A stretch of 64,000 nt of DNA from Glycomyces fuscus (GCA_002529455.1 NYMS01000060.1:1-64000), one strand, 5' to 3'; counted from the first letter of the stretch, positions 18,420-27,307 are shown. Numbers and translations: made by a program. Notes: generated by a model not told the origin, from the letters alone.

Positions 18420-20030
18420 ATGAGGGACGACAGTTTCCACGTCTTCGACACCACGCTGCGCGACGGGGCCCAGCGCGAGGGGATCAACCTGCGGGTCTCC
18501 GACAAGCTGGCCATCGCGCAGCTGCTGGACGACTTCGGGGTGGCGTTCATCGAGGGAGGGTGGCCGGGGGCGAACCCCAAGGACACCGAGTTCTTCCAGC
18601 GGGCTTCACGAGAGCTGACGCTGGAGCACGCGCAACTCACCGCGTTCGGCGCGACCCGCCGTGCCGGTGTGAGGGCCGCCGACGACCCACAGGTGGCCGC
18701 ACTGCGCGACAGCGGCGCACCGGTCGTCACCCTTGTCGCCAAGAGTGACGACCGGCACGTCGAGCGCGCGCTGCGCACGACCCTCGACGAGAACCTCGCC
18801 ATGATCGCCGACACGGTGTCCCACCTGCGCGAACACGGCCAGCGCGTGTTCGTGGACTGCGAGCACTTCTTCGACGGATACCGCCACAACCCCGACCACG
18901 CGCTCGACGTGGTCCGCACCGCCGCCGGGGCCGGGGCCGACGTCGTCGTCCTGTGCGACACCAACGGGGGCATGCTCCCCGCCGACATCACCCGCATCGT
19001 CACCGAGGTCCGCGATGCCACGGGCGCCCGCCTGGGCATCCACGCCCAGGACGACACCGGCTGCGCCGTCGCCAACACCCTCGCCGCGGTGGAGGCGGGC
19101 GCCACCCACGTGCAGTGCACCGCCAACGGCTACGGCGAGCGGGTCGGCAACGCCAACCTCTTCTCCGTGGTCGGCGCGCTCACGCTCAAGCAGGGCCGCG
19201 AGGTCCTCCCCGAGGGCTGCCTGGCCGAGATGACCCGCGTGGCCACCGCCATCGCCGAGATCGTCAACCTGGCCCCCGACACGCACCAGCCCTACGTGGG
19301 GGTGTCGGCCTTCGCCCACAAGGCGGGACTGCACGCCTCCGCGATCAAGGTCGACCCCGACCTGTACCAGCACACGGATCCCGAGCTGGTCGGCAACACC
19401 ATGCGCATGCTCGTCTCCGACATGGCCGGGCGCGCCTCCATCGAGCTCAAGGCCAAGGAACTGGGCCTGGACCTGTCCGGCGACCGCGCCCTGTCGGGGC
19501 GGGTCGTGGAGCGGGTCAAGGGCCTGGAACTGTCGGGCTACAGCTTCGAGGCCGCCGACGCCTCCCTGGACCTGCTGCTGCGCGAGGAGCTGGGGCAACA
19601 GGTCCGCTACTTCGACACCGAGTCCTGGCGGGTCATCACCGAACGCCGTCCCCGGGTCGGCTCCAGTCCCCTGTCCAGCGACTACGAGAGCCTCACCGAG
19701 GCCACCGTCAAGCTGCGGGTCAAGGGCGAGCGCGTGATCGCCACCGCGGAGGGCAACGGCCCCGTCAACGCCCTGGACCGGGCGCTGCGCAGCGCCATGG
19801 AGAGCGTGTACACCGCGCTGGCCGGACTGGAGCTGACCGACTACAAGGTCCGCATCCTGGAGGGCAGCTCCGGCACCAACGCCATCACCCGCATCCTCAT
19901 CACCTTCAGCGACGGGTCGGAGGAGTGGACCACGGTCGGGGTGGGGCCCAACGTCGTCGACGCGTCGTGGGTGGCGCTCGAACAGGCCATCACCTACGGG
20001 CTCCTCCGCCAGGGCTACCCGCAGGGGTGA
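18420..20030 (+). CDS. cimA: (R)-citramalate synthase
   Basis: 536 residues. It condenses acetyl-CoA with pyruvate to citramalate, entering a threonine-independent route to 2-oxobutyrate and isoleucine. The TIM-barrel start DTTLRDGAQREG (residues 10-21) carries the catalytic Arg-Asp. The metal-site histidine region is GIHAQDDTGCAVANT, followed by NGYGERVGNANL. The C-terminal LeuA-type regulatory domain (about 400-525) binds the feedback amino acid. Length and the GIN after DGAQREG favour CimA over LeuA, but substrate choice is inferred. GGGAG lies upstream of ATG 18420. Controlled by the leader at 18271. Confidence 0.93.
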   Translation: MRDDSFHVFDTTLRDGAQREGINLRVSDKLAIAQLLDDFGVAFIEGGWPGANPKDTEFFQRASRELTLEHAQLTAFGATRRAGVRAADDPQVAALRDSGAPVVTLVAKSDDRHVERALRTTLDENLAMIADTVSHLREHGQRVFVDCEHFFDGYRHNPDHALDVVRTAAGAGADVVVLCDTNGGMLPADITRIVTEVRDATGARLGIHAQDDTGCAVANTLAAVEAGATHVQCTANGYGERVGNANLFSVVGALTLKQGREVLPEGCLAEMTRVATAIAEIVNLAPDTHQPYVGVSAFAHKAGLHASAIKVDPDLYQHTDPELVGNTMRMLVSDMAGRASIELKAKELGLDLSGDRALSGRVVERVKGLELSGYSFEAADASLDLLLREELGQQVRYFDTESWRVITERRPRVGSSPLSSDYESLTEATVKLRVKGERVIATAEGNGPVNALDRALRSAMESVYTALAGLELTDYKVRILEGSSGTNAITRILITFSDGSEEWTTVGVGPNVVDASWVALEQAITYGLLRQGYPQG

Positions 20031-20074
20031 CCGGCGGTCCTCCTCGGGGCCCGGAACCCTCCGGGGCCCGGGGA

Positions 20075-20121
20075 GCGGACCGGGGCGGGACCGCGGAGAC
20101 GGCCGCCCCGCCCCGGTCCGC
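20075..20121. terminator. Bidirectional terminator between cimA and the DUF3152 gene
   Basis: A perfect 15-bp stem GCGGACCGGGGCGGG / CCCGCCCCGGTCCGC with a 17-base loop, lying between convergent genes. Confidence 0.75.
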
Positions 20122-20306
20122 CCCGGGGCCGTTCGCACGAGCGGCGCGGGGCGGTCGCCCGTCACGAGCGTGCGCGGACGCCTTCGGCGGAGGCCGCCTC
20201 CACGGCGGCCCCCAGTGGCAGTTCGTAACGAGATCGGTACACAAAGTCACCGAAGGATGTGTGCCGACGGGCCGGTGAAAACGGGGGAGACCGGCGGACG
20301 GAGCCC

Positions 20307-21212
20307 TCAGTCCTCGGGGTCGTTCTCGGGGTGGACCCAGCCGTTGGGCTCGCACCCCTGGAGGCTCAGGGTCTGCTGCTGCATCACCGGGGCCTGTTCG
20401 CCCTCGCCGGGGCAGTCCACGTGGCCGTGGCCCAGAGTGTGGCCCACCTCGTGGTTGATCAGGTAGATCCGGTAGGTCCTCAGGTCGTCCTCGAAGTGGG
20501 GGACGCCCGACACCCAGCGGTTCTGGTTGATGATCGCCCGGTTCCCGTTCGCGCAGGACACGTACCCGTCGGTGTTCAGCGGGGCGCACAGCCGGTCCAC
20601 GGTGTCCGGGGCGGCCAGCAGCACGCGGATGTCGGCGTCGTCGCCGTCCACCCTCTGCATGGCGCGCTCTCCGTCGTCGCCCCAGCTGCGCGGGTCGCCC
20701 AGGATCTCCTCCACGGCGGCCGCGAAGTCCTCGGCCTCGCCGGGCAGCCCCTCCTCGACCTCCACGGCGAAGGTGGTCAGCGGGCCGTCGCCCATGACGT
20801 CGCTCTCGCCCTCCAGCACGGAGAAGTCGCCGTCGGCGCTCTCGACCTCCTCCTCCACGGAGCGGAGCAGCAGCGGGACCTCTTCCTCCTCGGCGCGTTC
20901 GCCCGGGTCGGGGGCGGCCTCCCCGTCCGCCGGGCCCCCGCCCCCGGCGGAGCCGTCCTGGCCGCCCTCGTCGGGGACCCCGTCGCCGACCGGTCCGGAC
21001 CCGGAGGTCTCCGCGCGGTCGCCGAAGTCGGGCCCGTACTCGGGCTCACTCACCATGAGCACGGCGGAGCTCCCGGAGACAAGGCACAGACCCAGCGCCA
21101 GACCCATCGGGTACCGGCGGCGCTTGCGGTGCCGGGCACGGGGACGTCCCCTGGGCGAAGCGGGCGTGGGCACGGGAATCAGCCTCTCGACGGCGGACGA
21201 CGGACCCAGCAT
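20307..21212 (-). CDS. DUF3152 membrane-anchored protein with zinc-protease motif
   Basis: 301 residues. A basic N-terminus (RGRPRARHRKRRRYP) and one hydrophobic segment (about residues 36-55) indicate a membrane anchor with an extracellular body. A Gly/Pro/acidic linker follows (about 60-110). The C-terminal domain has HEVGHTLGHGHVDC, an HExxHxxGxxH zinc site like metzincins, and three further conserved cysteines (RLCAP, VSCANG, QGCEP) that may form disulfides. DUF3152 is common in actinomycetes; activity has not, to my knowledge, been shown. The start is uncertain: an internal ATG at residue 36 lies at the membrane segment. Confidence 0.85.
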   Translation of the reverse strand: MLGPSSAVERLIPVPTPASPRGRPRARHRKRRRYPMGLALGLCLVSGSSAVLMVSEPEYGPDFGDRAETSGSGPVGDGVPDEGGQDGSAGGGGPADGEAAPDPGERAEEEEVPLLLRSVEEEVESADGDFSVLEGESDVMGDGPLTTFAVEVEEGLPGEAEDFAAAVEEILGDPRSWGDDGERAMQRVDGDDADIRVLLAAPDTVDRLCAPLNTDGYVSCANGNRAIINQNRWVSGVPHFEDDLRTYRIYLINHEVGHTLGHGHVDCPGEGEQAPVMQQQTLSLQGCEPNGWVHPENDPED

Positions 21213-21608
21213 GCCAGAGTTCGCCCCAAGGAAAGGCCAAGGTAGCGTCCGGGAAGACCAGGCCTGTGGGGGCTTGGAGTGCCCTGTGCCTTTTCAGGAG
21301 CTTCGCGGGTGTCTGTGCGCCCACGGGGCGGTTGCGATGTGTCCTTCGACTCTCCCCGGACAGGTCCCGTCCCGGCCCAGGACACCGCCGTTCCCGGCCG
21401 GACGCGCGGACCGGCGCGCCCCGCGGGGACCGTGTGCCGGGGTCCCCGCGCCCGCCGCCAGCCTCCGGGCCGACGGGCTTCCGGGCACTCCCGGGCCCGG
21501 TCGGGGGCTGCCCCGGGCCGGAGCCCCGCGGCCGGCTGCCCCGGGGCGCCCGCCGCGCCGATACCCTTCAACCGCAAGCGAGACAACAGGGCTGCTGGGA
21601 GGCATCAG
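21213..21608. other. Divergent promoter region between DUF3152 gene and FAH gene
   Basis: About 396 bases with no supported gene. TACCCT at 21562-21567 is a likely -10 for the rightward FAH gene, giving a 35-base leader that carries the Shine-Dalgarno. Confidence 0.45.
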
Positions 21609-22409
21609 GTGCGCATCGCGCGGTTCGCGTCCGGTGACGAGGTCGGGTTCGGCCTGGTAGAGAACGATTCCGACACCGGGGAGGAGTTCGTCGCCCGGCT
21701 GAGCGGTCACCCCCTCCTCGGCGACATCCAGCTGACCGGCGAGCGGGCGAAGCTCTCCGACGTCCGGCTGCTGTCCCCGGTGCTGCCGACCAAGGTGGTC
21801 TGCATCGGCAAGAACTACGCCGACCACGTCGCGGAGATGAAGGACGTCACGGGGGAGTCCACCGACGAGCCCGTGGTCTTCCTCAAGCCCTCCACCGCCG
21901 TGACCGGGCCCCGCGACCCGATCTTCCACCCCGCCGCCTCCGAGCGGGTGGACTACGAGGGCGAGCTGGCCATCGTCATCTCCCGCCCCTGCCGCGAGGT
22001 GCCGCGCGAGCGCGCCAAGGACGTCATCTTCGGCTACACCGTCGCCAACGACGTCACCGCCCGCGACCTCCAGAAGAAGGACAAGCAGTGGACGCGGGCC
22101 AAGGGCTTCGACTCCTTCTGCCCCATCGGTCCCTGGATCACCACCGGGATGAGCATCGACGAGGCCCAGGACCTGGCCGTCACCACCACGGTGGACGGCC
22201 GGACACGGCAGGACGGGCGCACGTCGCAGTTCATCCACGACATCCCGGACATCATCGCCCACGTCACCTCCTTCATGACGCTGCTCCCCGGTGACGTGGT
22301 CCTCACCGGCACCCCCGCCGGGGTGGGCCCGGTCGAGGTCGGCCAGGAGGTCGCGGTGACGGTGGAGCGGCTGGGCACCATCACCAACCGCGTGGTGGCC
22401 CGGGACTAG
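21609..22409 (+). CDS. Fumarylacetoacetate hydrolase (FAH) family protein
   Basis: 266 residues. GTG 21609 is chosen because GGGAGG precedes it and the conserved N-terminus (MRIARFASGDEVGFGLV) starts there. The metal-binding acids of the family are visible in DYEGELAIV and ANDVTARDLQ. Other family blocks are CIGKNYADHVAEM, FLKPSTAVTG, GPWITT and LTGTPAGVGP. Members hydrolyse or decarboxylate acylpyruvates and oxaloacetate, so the exact substrate cannot be assigned. Its position upstream of gltX matches my recollection of streptomycetes. Confidence 0.9.
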   Translation: MRIARFASGDEVGFGLVENDSDTGEEFVARLSGHPLLGDIQLTGERAKLSDVRLLSPVLPTKVVCIGKNYADHVAEMKDVTGESTDEPVVFLKPSTAVTGPRDPIFHPAASERVDYEGELAIVISRPCREVPRERAKDVIFGYTVANDVTARDLQKKDKQWTRAKGFDSFCPIGPWITTGMSIDEAQDLAVTTTVDGRTRQDGRTSQFIHDIPDIIAHVTSFMTLLPGDVVLTGTPAGVGPVEVGQEVAVTVERLGTITNRVVARD

Positions 22410-22498
22410 GAACCCCGTCCGCGTGTGGCCTCCGCACGCGGACCGGGGGGCCGGCGGCGTCCGCGCCGCCGGCCCGAGCACGAGCGGAAGGCAGCCCG

Positions 22499-23545
22499 TT
22501 GACGACCCCCCGACGACGCCGCACCGGCCCCCTCGTCCTCGCAGGAACACTCGCCCTCGTGCTCCTGGTCGCGGGGACCGCCTACTGGACGGCCGCGCGC
22601 ACCGACGACGGCGCGAACGGCACCGACACACCGACTGGGGGAGCCGTGAGCGAACCGCACCGCATCATGCTGGCGGGTGACTCGATGACCCAGGGCGCCA
22701 ACGGCGACCGGACCTGGCGCTACCACCTGTGGAACCACCTCTCCCCGTACGTGGAGGAGCTGGACTTCGTCGGTCCCTACAGCGACCCCGCGACCCGGGA
22801 CATGATCCTGCCGGTCCCCACCGCCGAGGAGGAGGCGCCGCCGAGCCCGGACGGCGACCCCGCCGAGGACTACCGGGAGGGCGGCACGGGGCGGGACGGC
22901 GACGCCTCCTCGGCGGCCCCCTCCGCTCCCGGCGACGAACCGGGGCCGGGGGAGCAGCCGGACGGCGGCGTCGTCTGGCCCGGCGCGGACGGCGACCCGG
23001 ACACCGCCGAGTACCGGGACCCCGACTTCGACCAGGACCACAACGCCCTGTGGGGCCGCACCCTCCGCGACGCCTCCTCCTCCATCCGGGAGGACGTCCG
23101 CGTCCACCGGCCGGACGTGCTGTGCGTCATGCTCGGCGTGAACGACCTGCTGTGGCCGGTCACGATGGAGGAGATGGAGTACCGGCTGCGCGGCTACGTG
23201 GAGGCGGCGCGCGAGGGGAACCCGCACCTGCGCGTCGTGCTCGCCGAGGCGCTGCCCATCGCCCTGGCCGAGTCCGACGAGGGCTTCGCCCTGCGCGTGT
23301 ACGCCTACAACGTCCTGGTCCGCGAGGTCGCCGCCGACATGTCCACGGAGCGGTCGCCGGTGGTCAGCCTGGACGTGGCGGGCGGCGAGGACTGGGACGT
23401 GGCCTCCGACACCTACGACGGCACCCACCCCAACGCGCGCGGGGAGGTCAAGATCGCCGCGGCCTTCGCCGACGCCCTGGCGGAGGCCTACGGGATCGGC
23501 CGCGCCTACCCGCGCCCGCTGCCCACCGAGGCCGCCGGGGAGTGA
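22499..23545 (+). CDS. Membrane-anchored GDSL/SGNH-family esterase
   Basis: 348 residues, from TTG 22499 with GGAAGG upstream. A signal anchor occupies residues 10-33. SGNH blocks: GDSMTQG with nucleophile Ser62, GVNDLL (about 212) and the Asp-His pair in DGTHPN (about 306-311). A low-complexity Pro/Gly/Glu/Asp insert (about 105-170) interrupts the catalytic domain between the first and later blocks, longer than usual. The likely role is extracellular ester hydrolysis with unknown substrate. It is 89 bases after the FAH gene, so cotranscription is possible. Confidence 0.85.
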   Translation: MTTPRRRRTGPLVLAGTLALVLLVAGTAYWTAARTDDGANGTDTPTGGAVSEPHRIMLAGDSMTQGANGDRTWRYHLWNHLSPYVEELDFVGPYSDPATRDMILPVPTAEEEAPPSPDGDPAEDYREGGTGRDGDASSAAPSAPGDEPGPGEQPDGGVVWPGADGDPDTAEYRDPDFDQDHNALWGRTLRDASSSIREDVRVHRPDVLCVMLGVNDLLWPVTMEEMEYRLRGYVEAAREGNPHLRVVLAEALPIALAESDEGFALRVYAYNVLVREVAADMSTERSPVVSLDVAGGEDWDVASDTYDGTHPNARGEVKIAAAFADALAEAYGIGRAYPRPLPTEAAGE

Positions 23546-23664
23546 GGGGCGGGGCGGGGCGCCGGCGTCCCGTCCCGCCTCCCACCCCGGGGGACGCCCC
23601 CGTGGACGGGGCGGGGACCAGCGGATTTCCCCGGGCCCCCGCCCCGCGCGGATACCCTGGGCGC

Positions 23665-25107
23665 GTGACTGAGACTTCGATTCGTACCCGCTTCGCCCCG
23701 TCCCCCACGGGCATGTTCCACGTCGGTGGTGCGCGCTCCGCGCTGTTCAACTGGGCGCTGGCACAACAGCGGCCCGAGGGCCGCATGGTGCTGCGCGTCG
23801 AGGACACCGACGCCGCACGCAACCGCCCCGAGTGGACCGAGGGCATCATCCGCGCCCTGGCCTGGCTCGGCATCGGCGAGGACGACCCGCACTTCGAGGG
23901 GCCCTACTTCCAGTCGGACTACGCGGACAAGCACCGCGAGACCGCGCAGGAGCTGTACAAGAACGGCCGCGCCTACTACTGCGACTGCACCCGCGAGCAG
24001 GTGCAGGAGCGCCGCGACAACCCCAACCTGGGCTACGACGGCTTCTGCCGCGACCGCAACCTGGCCCCGGGCCCCGGGCGGGCCCTGCGCTTCCGCGTGC
24101 CCGAGGGCGGCCCCACCGTGGTGGACGACCGGATCCGCGGCCGCGTGGAGTTCGAGCACTCCGCCATCGAGGACTTCGTGATCGCCCGCGCCGACGGCTC
24201 ACCGCTGTTCGTGCTGGCCAACGTGGTCGACGACGTCGAGATGCGCATCACCCACGTCATCCGCGGCGAGGAGCACCTGTCCAACACCCCCAAGCAGCAG
24301 CTGCTGTGGGAGGCGCTGGGGCTGACCCCGCCGGTGTGGGCGCACCTGCCGGTGATCGTCAACGAGCAGCGCAAGAAGCTCTCCAAGCGCCGCGACAAGG
24401 TCGCCCTGGAGTCCTACCAGGAGGAGGGCTACCTGCCGGAGGCGATGGTCAACTACCTCATGCTGCTGGGCTGGGCGCCGGGCGACGACCGCGAGATCAT
24501 GCCGTGGTCGCAGATGGAGCCGCTGTTCCGGGTGGAGGACGTCAACAGCTCCAGCGCCTTCTTCGACGAGAAGAAGCTGCGCGCCTTCAACGGCGAGTAC
24601 ATCCGCGCGCTCTCCGTCGAGGAGTTCGTCGAGCGCTGCCAGCCGTGGCTGACCGGCGACGCGGCCCCCTGGGACCCGGCCGACTACGACCCGGCGGTCT
24701 TCGCCGCGGTGGCCCCGCTCGCGCAGAGCCGTGTGGCGGTGCTCAGCGAGATCGTGCCGAACGTGGACTTCCTCTTCCTCGACGAGCCCGTGGAGGACGA
24801 CAAGAGCTGGGCCAAGGCCATGAAGCCGGGCGTGGGCCGGGAGATGCTCCAGGCCGCCCTGGCGCGCTTCGCCGACCCGGAGCTGCCGTGGGCCGCCGAG
24901 GACCTCAAGGCCGCCACCGAGGAGGTCGGCGCCTCGCTGGGCCTGAAGCTGGGCAAGGCGCAGGCCCCCGTGCGCGTCGCGGTCACCGGCCGCACCGTCG
25001 GGCTGCCGCTGTTCGAGTCGCTGGAGCTGCTCGGCCGCGAGCGCGTCCAGGCGCGGCTGGCCGCTGCCCTGGAGAGGCTGGGCGCCCCGGAGGACTCCGC
25101 CGGGTAG
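23665..25107 (+). CDS. gltX: Glutamyl-tRNA synthetase
   Basis: 480 residues, class I synthetase. It attaches glutamate to tRNA-Glu and, in organisms using GatCAB, to tRNA-Gln. The HIGH-type signature is FHVGG (residues 18-22, after PSPTG) and the KMSKS-type signature is KLSKR (about 238-242). GTG 23665 has no Shine-Dalgarno, but TACCCT (23653-23658) lies 6 bases upstream, indicating a leaderless mRNA. Its substrates, tRNA-Gln and two tRNA-Glu, are encoded directly downstream. Confidence 0.97.
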   Translation: MTETSIRTRFAPSPTGMFHVGGARSALFNWALAQQRPEGRMVLRVEDTDAARNRPEWTEGIIRALAWLGIGEDDPHFEGPYFQSDYADKHRETAQELYKNGRAYYCDCTREQVQERRDNPNLGYDGFCRDRNLAPGPGRALRFRVPEGGPTVVDDRIRGRVEFEHSAIEDFVIARADGSPLFVLANVVDDVEMRITHVIRGEEHLSNTPKQQLLWEALGLTPPVWAHLPVIVNEQRKKLSKRRDKVALESYQEEGYLPEAMVNYLMLLGWAPGDDREIMPWSQMEPLFRVEDVNSSSAFFDEKKLRAFNGEYIRALSVEEFVERCQPWLTGDAAPWDPADYDPAVFAAVAPLAQSRVAVLSEIVPNVDFLFLDEPVEDDKSWAKAMKPGVGREMLQAALARFADPELPWAAEDLKAATEEVGASLGLKLGKAQAPVRVAVTGRTVGLPLFESLELLGRERVQARLAAALERLGAPEDSAG

Positions 25108-25113
25108 GGGAGC

Positions 25114-25149
25114 TCCGCCGGACGCGGGCCCGTCGGGCCCTGAGGCGGA
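25114..25149 (+). terminator. Hairpin after gltX
   Basis: Outer stem TCCGCC/GGCGGA and inner stem GGGCCC/GGGCCC (loop GTC), starting 7 bases after the gltX stop. Confidence 0.5.
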
Positions 25150-25277
25150 CAGGGGTGGTCGGAGCCACAGGCCGGCCGCCCCGATTCCGGTTCGCGACCA
25201 CTCCGAATGTCCGCTAGAGTTGTCCACGTCGCCGAGGGGGACAGGGAAGCGAAAGCGACCGGGTCCTCCCAAAGCAC

Positions 25278-25349
25278 TGGGGTATGGTGTAATCGGCAGC
25301 ACGACTGATTCTGGTTCAGTTAGTCTAGGTTCGAGTCCTGGTACCCCAG
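25278..25349 (+). tRNA. tRNA-Gln (anticodon CTG)
   Basis: 72 bases, CCA not encoded. Acceptor TGGGGTA/TACCCCA, anticodon loop TTCTGGT with CTG, T-loop GGTTCGAGTCC, discriminator G. A -10-like TAGAGT at 25215-25220 is the probable promoter. It is presumably charged with Glu by gltX and amidated by GatCAB. Confidence 0.97.
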
Positions 25350-25353
25350 CGCA

Positions 25354-25375
25354 GGTCAGCGTCGAGGCGCTGACC
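25354..25375 (+). other. Hairpin between tRNA-Gln and tRNA-Glu
   Basis: GGTCAGCG / CGCTGACC, 8 bp with a 6-base loop and no T tract. It could be a processing signal or a weak terminator. Confidence 0.4.
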
Positions 25376-25400
25376 ACGCGGGTCACAGACCCGAAAGCGC

Positions 25401-25473
25401 GCCCCCGTCGTCTAGTGGCCTAGGACGCCGCCCTCTCAAGGCGGTAACGGCGGTTCGAATCCGCTCGGGGGTA
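25401..25473 (+). tRNA. tRNA-Glu (anticodon CTC), copy 1
   Basis: 73 bases, CCA not encoded. Acceptor GCCCCCG with CGGGGGT (first pair G-T), anticodon loop CTCTCAA with CTC, discriminator A. Identical to copy 2. Confidence 0.97.
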
Positions 25474-25486
25474 CACACAGGGAGAG

Positions 25487-25514
25487 GCTCCCACCACGTG
25501 GGAGCTTTCTTTCT
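25487..25514 (+). terminator. Terminator after tRNA-Glu copy 1
   Basis: GCTCCCAC-CAC-GTGGGAGC followed by TTTCTTTCT. Confidence 0.8.
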
Positions 25515-25583
25515 GGCCGATGCGTGCCATCGGTGTCCGGTTGGGGCGGGTATCGTAGTAGAAGACCTGTCCAAGCCAGTCCG

Positions 25584-25656
25584 GCCCCCGTCGTCTAGTG
25601 GCCTAGGACGCCGCCCTCTCAAGGCGGTAACGGCGGTTCGAATCCGCTCGGGGGTA
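25584..25656 (+). tRNA. tRNA-Glu (anticodon CTC), copy 2
   Basis: 73 bases, identical over its full length to the copy at 25401-25473. The flanks differ, so this is an older or homogenised tandem duplication. Confidence 0.97.
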
Positions 25657-25664
25657 CCAGGTGA

Positions 25665-25697
25665 GGCTCCATCCGCGAGGATGGGGCCTTTCGTGTT
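25665..25697 (+). terminator. Terminator after tRNA-Glu copy 2
   Basis: GGCTCCATCC / GGATGGGGCC (10 pairs, one T-G), loop GCGA, followed by TTTCGTGTTTT. Confidence 0.8.
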
Positions 25698-25920
25698 TTC
25701 CGGGGCCGCCCCTCGGGGCCGCCGCCCCGCGGACCGGGGAGGACGGACCCGCGGCCGCGCGTTCGCCGGGCGGGCCCGCGCCCGTGCGGCCTCCCTGGGA
25801 TACTGGGTCGGCGCAGTCTCCCGACCGCCCAACCCCTGTCGGAGCGTATGAAGAGCGACCACCCCTCCCCGACCTCCCGGACCGGACCGGTGCCCCTCCC
25901 CGCGGGGAGGGCGGTGCGCC

Positions 25921-26184
25921 GTGACCGGCCGTGAGCTCGGTCCCGGCAGCCACCAGGACAAGGAGGTCCGCGCGGTCCTCAAGGACCTGCGCGAACAGGG
26001 GTGGGTGCTGAGGCGGGAGGGGCACTGGGGGCGCCTGTACTGCGACTGCGGCTGCACCCGCATCCAGGTCCCCGGAACGCCGCGCGACTCCGGCCGGGCC
26101 GCGCGGCGCATCCTCCAGGAGGCGCGGCGCTGCCCGATGCCCCCGGACGACCCCCGGCGCGGCGCGGGCGGGCCCCGCGGGTGA
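25921..26184 (+). CDS. HicA-like small basic protein (87 aa)
   Basis: 87 residues, from GTG 25921 with GGGGAGG upstream. The body reads EVRAVLKDLREQGWVLRR, then GHWGRLYCDCG, IQVPGTPRD and a C-terminal helix ending ARRC. The GW...R..GH...L pattern with a short beta hairpin and a GTP..(A)RRI helix resembles HicA/YcfA mRNA-interferase folds, with GH where HicA has GSH. Four cysteines are present, three of them in CDCGC. The next gene (26368) encodes a helix-turn-helix protein, a common partner arrangement. Function as a toxin is inference; alone it would be called a conserved hypothetical protein. Confidence 0.65.
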   Translation: MTGRELGPGSHQDKEVRAVLKDLREQGWVLRREGHWGRLYCDCGCTRIQVPGTPRDSGRAARRILQEARRCPMPPDDPRRGAGGPRG

Positions 26185-26367
26185 CACCGCCCGGCTGGAG
26201 GCGGCGCCCTTCGGGTGGACCCGGCCGTGGTGGGAACGGGCCGTTCCCGGTATCCTTGTGTTGACGTTTGCCAACGGCTGGGCGGCGCCCTGCGGGTACC
26301 GGCGGCCGTTGACCGTGGCCGGTCCTCCGGCACACACCGGAGGACGCTCCGGAGGAAGGCGAGGCCG

Positions 26368-27285
26368 ATGGCCGAGTACGAGTTCGTCTTCGTCGTGGAC
26401 GGGTTCGACCTGGACGACCACGACACCGTCCAGGCCCTCAGTGAGAACTTCGACGCGGTCGTCTCCTCCTGGCACGGGTCCCCGCGCCTGTCCGTGGCCG
26501 CGCTCGGGCCGGACGCCGTCACGGCGGCAAGGTCGCTCGTGGAGAGCGTCCGCGCGACGGTGCCCGGGGTGCGCATCGTCCGCCTCGACAGGGAACTCGT
26601 CGGGGTCTCCGACATCGCCGAACTCACCGGCCGCAGCAGGCAGAACGTCGACCAGTGGGTCCGCGGGCAGCGGCACGACGGCGTCCCCTTCCCCGCGCCG
26701 GAGGCGGCCGTGGGCCGCTCCCTGGTGTGGCTGTGGTCGGAGGTCAACGCGTGGCTGCGCGGGATCGGCCTGGACGACGGACAGCTGCGGCCCACCCGGG
26801 CGGAGATGACCGAGATCGACTGGCTGCTCCAGGCCTCGCGCAAGGTCGAGCTCGCCCTGGTCCGCCACGTCAACAGCCCCGACGCGCGCCGGGTGGCCAG
26901 GCTGCTGGCCGCGCACGCCCGCACCACGCGCGAGTTCATCCACTACCTGGTGAAGAACCCGCGGGTGCGCGACGCCAGGGGCCGCTACACGGTGCTGGTC
27001 TGCTCGCCCCGGGACCAGGCCGTGGACGTCTTCCGCAGGCTGGAGGCGTTCGAGCACCCGGTCGTGCTCGCCACGGTGACCAACCGCATCCACGCCCTGG
27101 TCATGGTCGACGGGGAGGGCGAGCGCGGGGACGCGACCGAGCTGATGCCGGGGATGACCGTGCGCGACTGGCTGGGGATGATCGCCCTGTCGCCCGAGAG
27201 CGAGTTCACCGTGGCGTCGGAGGGCGCCTCCACCAAGACCGCGCCGATCGCCGCCCGGTCGCCGATGGACCTGGTCGGCGCCTGA
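26368..27285 (+). CDS. Helix-turn-helix protein with long C-terminal extension, possible antitoxin partner
   Basis: 305 residues, from ATG 26368. The N-terminal domain (1-75, MAEYEFVFVVDGFDLDDHD) is followed by a helix-turn-helix (about 78-100, GVSDIAELTGRSRQNVDQWV) and a conserved wing (PFPAPEAAVGRSLVWLW). Relatives that I recall end near residue 130. Here a further 170 residues follow, with a helical segment (MTEIDWLLQASRKVELALVR) and a beta-containing end, not recognised. It lies 183 bases after the HicA-like gene with a -10-like TATCCT near 26250, so the two may have separate promoters. Likely a DNA-binding regulator. Confidence 0.7.
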   Translation: MAEYEFVFVVDGFDLDDHDTVQALSENFDAVVSSWHGSPRLSVAALGPDAVTAARSLVESVRATVPGVRIVRLDRELVGVSDIAELTGRSRQNVDQWVRGQRHDGVPFPAPEAAVGRSLVWLWSEVNAWLRGIGLDDGQLRPTRAEMTEIDWLLQASRKVELALVRHVNSPDARRVARLLAAHARTTREFIHYLVKNPRVRDARGRYTVLVCSPRDQAVDVFRRLEAFEHPVVLATVTNRIHALVMVDGEGERGDATELMPGMTVRDWLGMIALSPESEFTVASEGASTKTAPIAARSPMDLVGA

Positions 27286-27307
27286 GTCCGGTTCCCGGTG
27301 GGGACGG

